This document shows, piece by piece, positions 59,268 to 64,000 of a stretch of DNA of 64,000 nucleotides. Within the stretch, counting starts at the first letter, position 1, and every line of letters begins with the position of its first letter. This DNA comes from Epiperipatus broadwayi (taxonomy: Eukaryota > Onychophora > Udeonychophora > Euonychophora > Peripatidae), in the NCBI GenBank assembly GCA_028023455.1, contig JAQFVV010012420.1, positions 3,164,001 through 3,228,000 of the forward strand, read 5' to 3'. The notes beneath the pieces are model-generated. The model saw nothing but the letters and a program-made list of their open reading frames with translations. It made no database searches and was not told the DNA's origin. The position numbers and the translations under genes were made by a program.

Positions 59268-62012
59268 ATCATCATCATCATAAATTTCAAGCATTATCAG
59301 GCCACTGCAGGATTAAGATCTCTCTAATTTTAATCCAACTTCTCTGATCACTAACCTCTTTTCTTCACATCGCAATAGCACACTTTCTCTATCTTGTAAT
59401 GGTCTCATTCTAAGTATTTTATAATCTATTAAAATCTGGTTTAAGATATCAACTATCCATATATTATCAGATCTTCTAGTAATATATTTATTTCAACTAC
59501 AATCCAGTCTTTTCCTTCCAATAATGTCAGTAACACCTGTTTGTCCTTTTACCCATGAATTTCATGTTTCCATCTCATCTTGTTACTCCTAGCATGCAAC
59601 ACTTCATACTTCATTAAGTGGTCTGAAGTCCCTATATTGCTTTCTGTTAAGTGTCCAAGTTTCAAATCCATAAGTGAGAACTAGTAAAACATATTTATTA
59701 AAAACTTTCTTCTTCAAACATATAAGCATATTTTCTTTAAATATTTACTTTACGTAAAGCACTCCAGCCAAGTTTAATTCTATGATTAATTTCATCCATT
59801 ATACTTCTATCTATAACAATAATCTGATCAAATTATTTGTAACTCATCATTATCAATCTTATTTTCTTTATTTGAGAAAAGTCATTACATTTATCTTTAG
59901 TCATACTTTCTAATCTTCATTTGATAAATCTTGCAGCATTTCCTAAAATTCTAAAGTATTACTTGCAAAAACAATTACATCATCTGCAAAATATAGATGA
60001 GTTAAATAATCTCCATTTATTTTTATTACCTTAGCTTTCCATTTTAATTTACAAAATATTTCTTGCGAAATTGCTATAAAAAGTTTTGAGATATGGAATC
60101 ACCATTTCATAAATTCTTATCACTGTTAATCTTCCTAGTATCATTATGTAATCTAATCACTTCTGTTGCATTTTTATAAATATTCTTCAGAGTATAACAA
60201 TATCCTGGATCTCTATTTTGATGACCTGATGCATTAATCTCTGAAGAAATGCCTATAGAATCAAATACCTTTTCATAATATACAAATCAAAGCATAATAA
60301 CAGCTCATTTCTGTAACTTCCCTCAATACTTGGATATGATCCACTGTACTAAAACCACTTTTAAATCCAGCTTATTCCTTTGGTTGATTAAAATTGAAAG
60401 TTTATTTTGTAGATGAGTTATTATCTTGGTAAAATTTTTGTATAGAACTGATAGATCTGTAATTTCTAATATCTTCATTAACACCTTTTATAAATATTAA
60501 TATTGCATTCTTCTAATCATCTGGTGCATCTTTATCATTTAGACATTTCATATATAACTTTGTCAAAATTAAATCTATTTTTTCACCTGCTTCTTTTAAG
60601 ATATTATAATTCCATAATTACCTGGAACTTTTCCTTTTAATTGTCATAATTACCTGGAACTTTTCCTTTTAATTGCATGTCTCACTTCTTTTAAAATCCT
60701 GGGCTATTCAGAAGATATAGTAGTTATAGGATGTACTTTCTTTGTTCTTTATTGCACATTTTGTAATGTCATCTTTCTTTTTAGTAATAGTTCCATCTTT
60801 TTATTATTATTACAGAAATAATTTTCCTACCAATACCAAAATGTTGTTTTACTCTCTTAAGACTTTTATTCTCTTCCATAGCTTTCTTTACTAATTCACA
60901 ATTATACTTTCTTGAATCATTTATCAACTGTTTTTCACACCATTTTACAAAATTCCTAGATATTCAATCCTTCTTAATGTAACATTTTATAATATTTTCT
61001 TATTCTTTCTTGTCTTCATAAATTGTCAAGGTAAAAATTTTAATAGTCAATTGCTCCTTTTTTGTACCAGCTATCTTTGTTGCAAAGACTATCAGCAATC
61101 TTCCTATTGATTTTGTTTAAATTTGAATCATGCTTAAAAATGTTAATATTTGTTAAATTTGAATCATGCTTAAAAATGTTAATATTTGAAAATATTTAAA
61201 TTCATTCGAATGTTTTAGAAATTTAGGAATATCATCTGTGAATACTGTTTTTCTTAATTTTTGTTGCTCTAGTTTTGTATTAACATGTATTTCACATCAC
61301 ACTGTATGATTACCACTTTCTATATAGAATTTATTAAAAACATTACAATCTTAAAATACATATTTTCTGTTAGTCAAAATATGATTCAATTCTGCTATTA
61401 ATCCATATCCATTTAGCAATTTTCTCAAAAAACGAATTCATAATATAATTTTTTTTTCTACACACTCTCCAAATTTATGCTCTCTCTCATTTATATGACC
61501 ATAATCAAATTTATCTACAGCATTTTCATCTTTCAATTGTAATGATTGGAAGGTTGTTATTTTTCCACATGCACCTTACTATTACTTTCAGACAGCCAGT
61601 TAGCTGTTAAAACAGCGGTCTGAGAAGCGATCAGGCCTAGACACATGACATCAAAGTCTCCCACAACAATTTTAAAATGTTGTTTGGTCTAATCAAAAGC
61701 CTTTTGTATCTCCACATAAACACCCTCTACTTTTCATTACAATAAGAACTTGGAGACCTGAATTATCTGTATTTTTATCTTTAAGTTGAATAACTAATCT
61801 TGCCACTCTGCCTGATGCACCATCAACCTTCACAATGTTATTCTTCCACTTTTTATTTACAATGAATCCTATTCCACTTGCACTTCCAGTATTAGTGACT
61901 TTCAGTTATCTCTTCACCTTTTTCTTCTAAGCTCACAAAGTCCAATAATAATTCATTTAATATTAGACAATTCTTCTGATTTTTGCAATCTTCCTTATCT
62001 GCAGTTGCAAAT
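59268..62012 (-). mobile_element. RTE retrotransposon copy 4, decayed
   Basis: Begins on the + strand with the (ATC)4 tail at 59,268-59,280 and follows RTE copy 1 antisense through the whole reverse transcriptase (FADD-equivalent near 59,965-60,000) and endonuclease to ~62,012, near the start of the coding region; the 5' UTR is missing. No usable open frame. Unique changes: a 32-bp tandem duplication at 60,613-60,676, a ~36-bp one at 61,117-61,188, and a 108-bp foreign segment at 61,541-61,648. No target duplication was found. Confidence 0.85.
61541..61648. other. Unexplained ~108-bp insertion in RTE copy 4
   Basis: Between TCATCTTTCAATTGT (to 61,540) and ATCAAAGTCTCCCACAAC (from ~61,649), where copy 1 has only ~16 bp, lies a G+C-richer segment containing AGCTGTTAAAACAGC (inverted repeat). 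On the - strand, ATCGCTTCTC (61,622-61,631 region) equals the first ten bases typical of U2 snRNA and is followed by a CTGTTTTAACAGCTAA block, but the resemblance ends there. Confidence 0.55.
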
Positions 62013-62104
62013 ATATAGAAAAATAATACTACCACATTCCTAATTAAAGATCTAGATGCACTATATCTAAAAATAAAAAATACTTTCTATAATCCATCCT
62101 CCAT

Positions 62105-63710
62105 TCTATCTTAGAGTTTGTAAAATGATATGAGAGTTAATAATGACACAAAGAATATAATTATAAAATGACATGGAATGTAATAGAAGAGATTAAAAGT
62201 TTTAAAAATGTAAACATCTTGGTACTGAAATGAATGTTGTATCAACAATAACAAAAAAGATAGAACTATTTATATAAAAAAATAAAGTCAAGAAGTATGT
62301 GGAAGAATTCTATAAAAAATTATATAGTAAGAAAAAAAGTATCCTCTACAATTACTTTATCTTCTAAATCGCCATGTATTTTAAATGAAGAGGCGAGATA
62401 TGCACCTACATCCATGAAGAAGGAAATGCTGTAGGATTGGAATTATTATTGATATTTTAAAAGAAGCAGGTGAAATATAAACTAAAAATGTCAGCAAAGC
62501 TATATACAAATGTCTAGATAGTAAAGATGTATCAGATGATTGGAGGAATACAATAGTAATATTGATATTCAAGAAAGGTGATAAAAAGATATTAAATATA
62601 AATTATAGATATTTTAGTCTTCTATTAGTTCTATGTAAAATCTTTACCAAGATAATTACAATTCATGTACAGGGATCTTTGTATTACAACCAACCAAAAG
62701 AATAAATTGAATTTAAAAGTGGCTTTAGCATGCTTTGGAATTATAGATTTAAAAAAAGTATTTGATTTTTCTTTAAGCATTATTACAATGATTAAATCTT
62801 TTGATCATTAAGATGTAAACTTAAAATATTGCCATATTTTAAAGAATAGTTATAAAAATGCAGCAGCAGTGATTAAATTATATAGTGATATTTAAAAAAT
62901 TAACATTGAGATAGATAGGTGTATAGCAGAGTGAGTACGTCTCCAAAACTTTTTAAAAGGGTGTTACAAAAATACCTTTTGGATTAAAATGGAAAGCTAA
63001 AGGATTAAAAATTGAGATTATTTAAGTTATCTAGATTTTTCAAGTGAGATAATTGTTTGTACAAATCAGGAGGAAGTAAAAAAGTATGATTAAAGATAAA
63101 TACTAAAAAAGATTAAATTAATGTTAAATAGACTTTTTCAGAAGCAAATAGAGATTGATAATCGTGAATTAGAAGAAGTTAACAACTACAAATATTTTGA
63201 TCAGATTATTAAATAAAGATTGAAACACAATGAAATGAAATTAATCACAGAATTATATTTGCATTGAGCACTTTGATGGAAATAACTTAGTATTTAAAGC
63301 AAATATCCCTATGTATCTGAAAATAAAGTTATAATAGATATATTTTATCAGTTCTTATTTATGGATCTAAAACTTGAACACCTAGAAGAAGAAACACAAA
63401 AATTTCAAACTACTTAATAATATGGAGAGATATTTGTTAAAAGTAACAAGAAAATATTGAAAACAAAATACATAGGCAAAATGATCAACCAAGTAAAACT
63501 AACATTATTGAAACAATGAATTAAAATGATTGCTAGAAAAGATTATAACATATGGAAAGTAAAGTCTTAAATTAAATCCTGTGTGATTTAAAAAAACCTA
63601 GAAAGAGACCACATCTGAGATGAATGGATGAAACAAATTTTGTTGTTGTGATGTAGAAAAGCTATGGATCAGAGAAACTGGAATATCTTAGAGATGTTTT
63701 AGTTTTCTGT
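62105..63710 (+). mobile_element. RTE retrotransposon copy 5, 5'-truncated and decayed
   Basis: From GTAAAATGATATGAGAGTTAA (~62,115; copy 1 TTGTAAAATGGTACGGAAAAG, the endonuclease-RT linker) to the C-terminus (GAAAGAGACCACATCTGAGA, 63,601-63,620; then ATGGATGA). The RT region carries LLNKCLDSKDVSDDWRNTIV-like sequence near 62,510, a destroyed motif A, and SSEIIV in place of FADD (63,043-63,057). No tail. It lies head to head with copy 4, about 90 bp apart. Confidence 0.8.
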
Positions 63711-64000
63711 GAATTGACAATGTTTGAAAATGATTATAATGACATTCGTAAGTGGATAACCATCGACTAAATGTTGCTGATAATTTTTCTTATATCATTG
63801 GTTGATAAAGAACATGACTTTTTTAAAAAACATTAATTACTACTTCAAAGTCTTTATAGATTCCACTCAATGCAAGAATATTTTCTAGACCCTCTTTTAA
63901 ATTGGTGAGAATAACAAATATATCAGCGCAGTATAAATTTAGAATCTAAGAAATAGACTTGTGTTTAATCAGTTAACTTTAAAAAAACTCCAGTACAAAC
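63711..64000. other. Stretch without recognised genes at the window end
   Basis: Nothing recognised in the last 290 bp. Confidence 0.5.

Overview
The window is nuclear DNA from an animal, most likely an invertebrate with an A+T-rich, repeat-dense genome. Evidence: a recognisable eukaryotic tRNA-Gly(UCC), no bacterial gene organisation, very strong A+T bias, and a mix of RTE-type LINEs, other LINEs, Penelope-like elements with hammerhead-type motifs, a Gypsy element and a TIR transposon that together are typical of metazoans. I cannot name the species. I see no intact host protein-coding gene; almost everything recognisable is a mobile element or its remains.

Layout. 0.15-0.9 kb: repeat R1 (second copy at 48.76-49.46 kb). 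6.1-9.65 kb: decayed LINE (here 'LINE-B', + strand), interrupted by two units of a ~339-bp satellite. 9.66-9.92 kb: long (ACT/ATT)n block, followed by the antisense 3' part of another LINE ('LINE-C', zinc-ribbon C-terminus) to 10.7 kb. 11.49-14.79 kb: nearly intact RTE LINE (- strand) with a 13-bp target site duplication, the youngest element here. 15.48-16.51 kb: another LINE-C 3' end. 21.5-22.3 kb: ~340-bp tandem repeat. 23.3-24.2 kb: Penelope-like (PLE) fragment beside a hammerhead-like motif. 26.05-27.87 kb: large imperfect palindrome of two PLE 3' halves, each arm carrying GIY-YIG coding sequence, a tRNA-like module and hammerhead motifs. 31.2-32.0 kb: tRNA-Gly and a divergent tRNA-like sequence. 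32.84-34.82 kb: truncated RTE copy joined to an antisense Gypsy fragment (34.83-36.2 kb). 39.3-40.1 kb: inverted arrangement of the same ~339-bp satellite. 45.0-47.95 kb: decayed RTE copy 3. 47.95-55.0 kb: LINE-B copy 2, split by a ~3-kb insertion containing R1 and by a 1241-bp Ginger-like TIR element (53,415-54,655), ending in an (ACT)-rich tract and antisense LINE-C (to ~56.5 kb). 59.27-62.01 kb (-) and 62.1-63.7 kb (+): RTE copies 4 and 5, head to head.

How it fits together. The elements are nested and give a relative order: decayed LINE-B copies are older than the satellite and TIR element inside them; RTE copies 2-5 are full of stops and gaps, while copy 1 has about three frameshifts and one stop. 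Items most worth checking are the PLE palindrome with a tRNA-like module between its endonuclease gene and its hammerhead repeats, the TIR element with a hairpin-rich interior, and the recurrence at two sites ~45 kb apart of the same tail-to-tail LINE-B/(ACT)n/LINE-C join. Many boundaries are estimates by eye, from comparing copies within the window.
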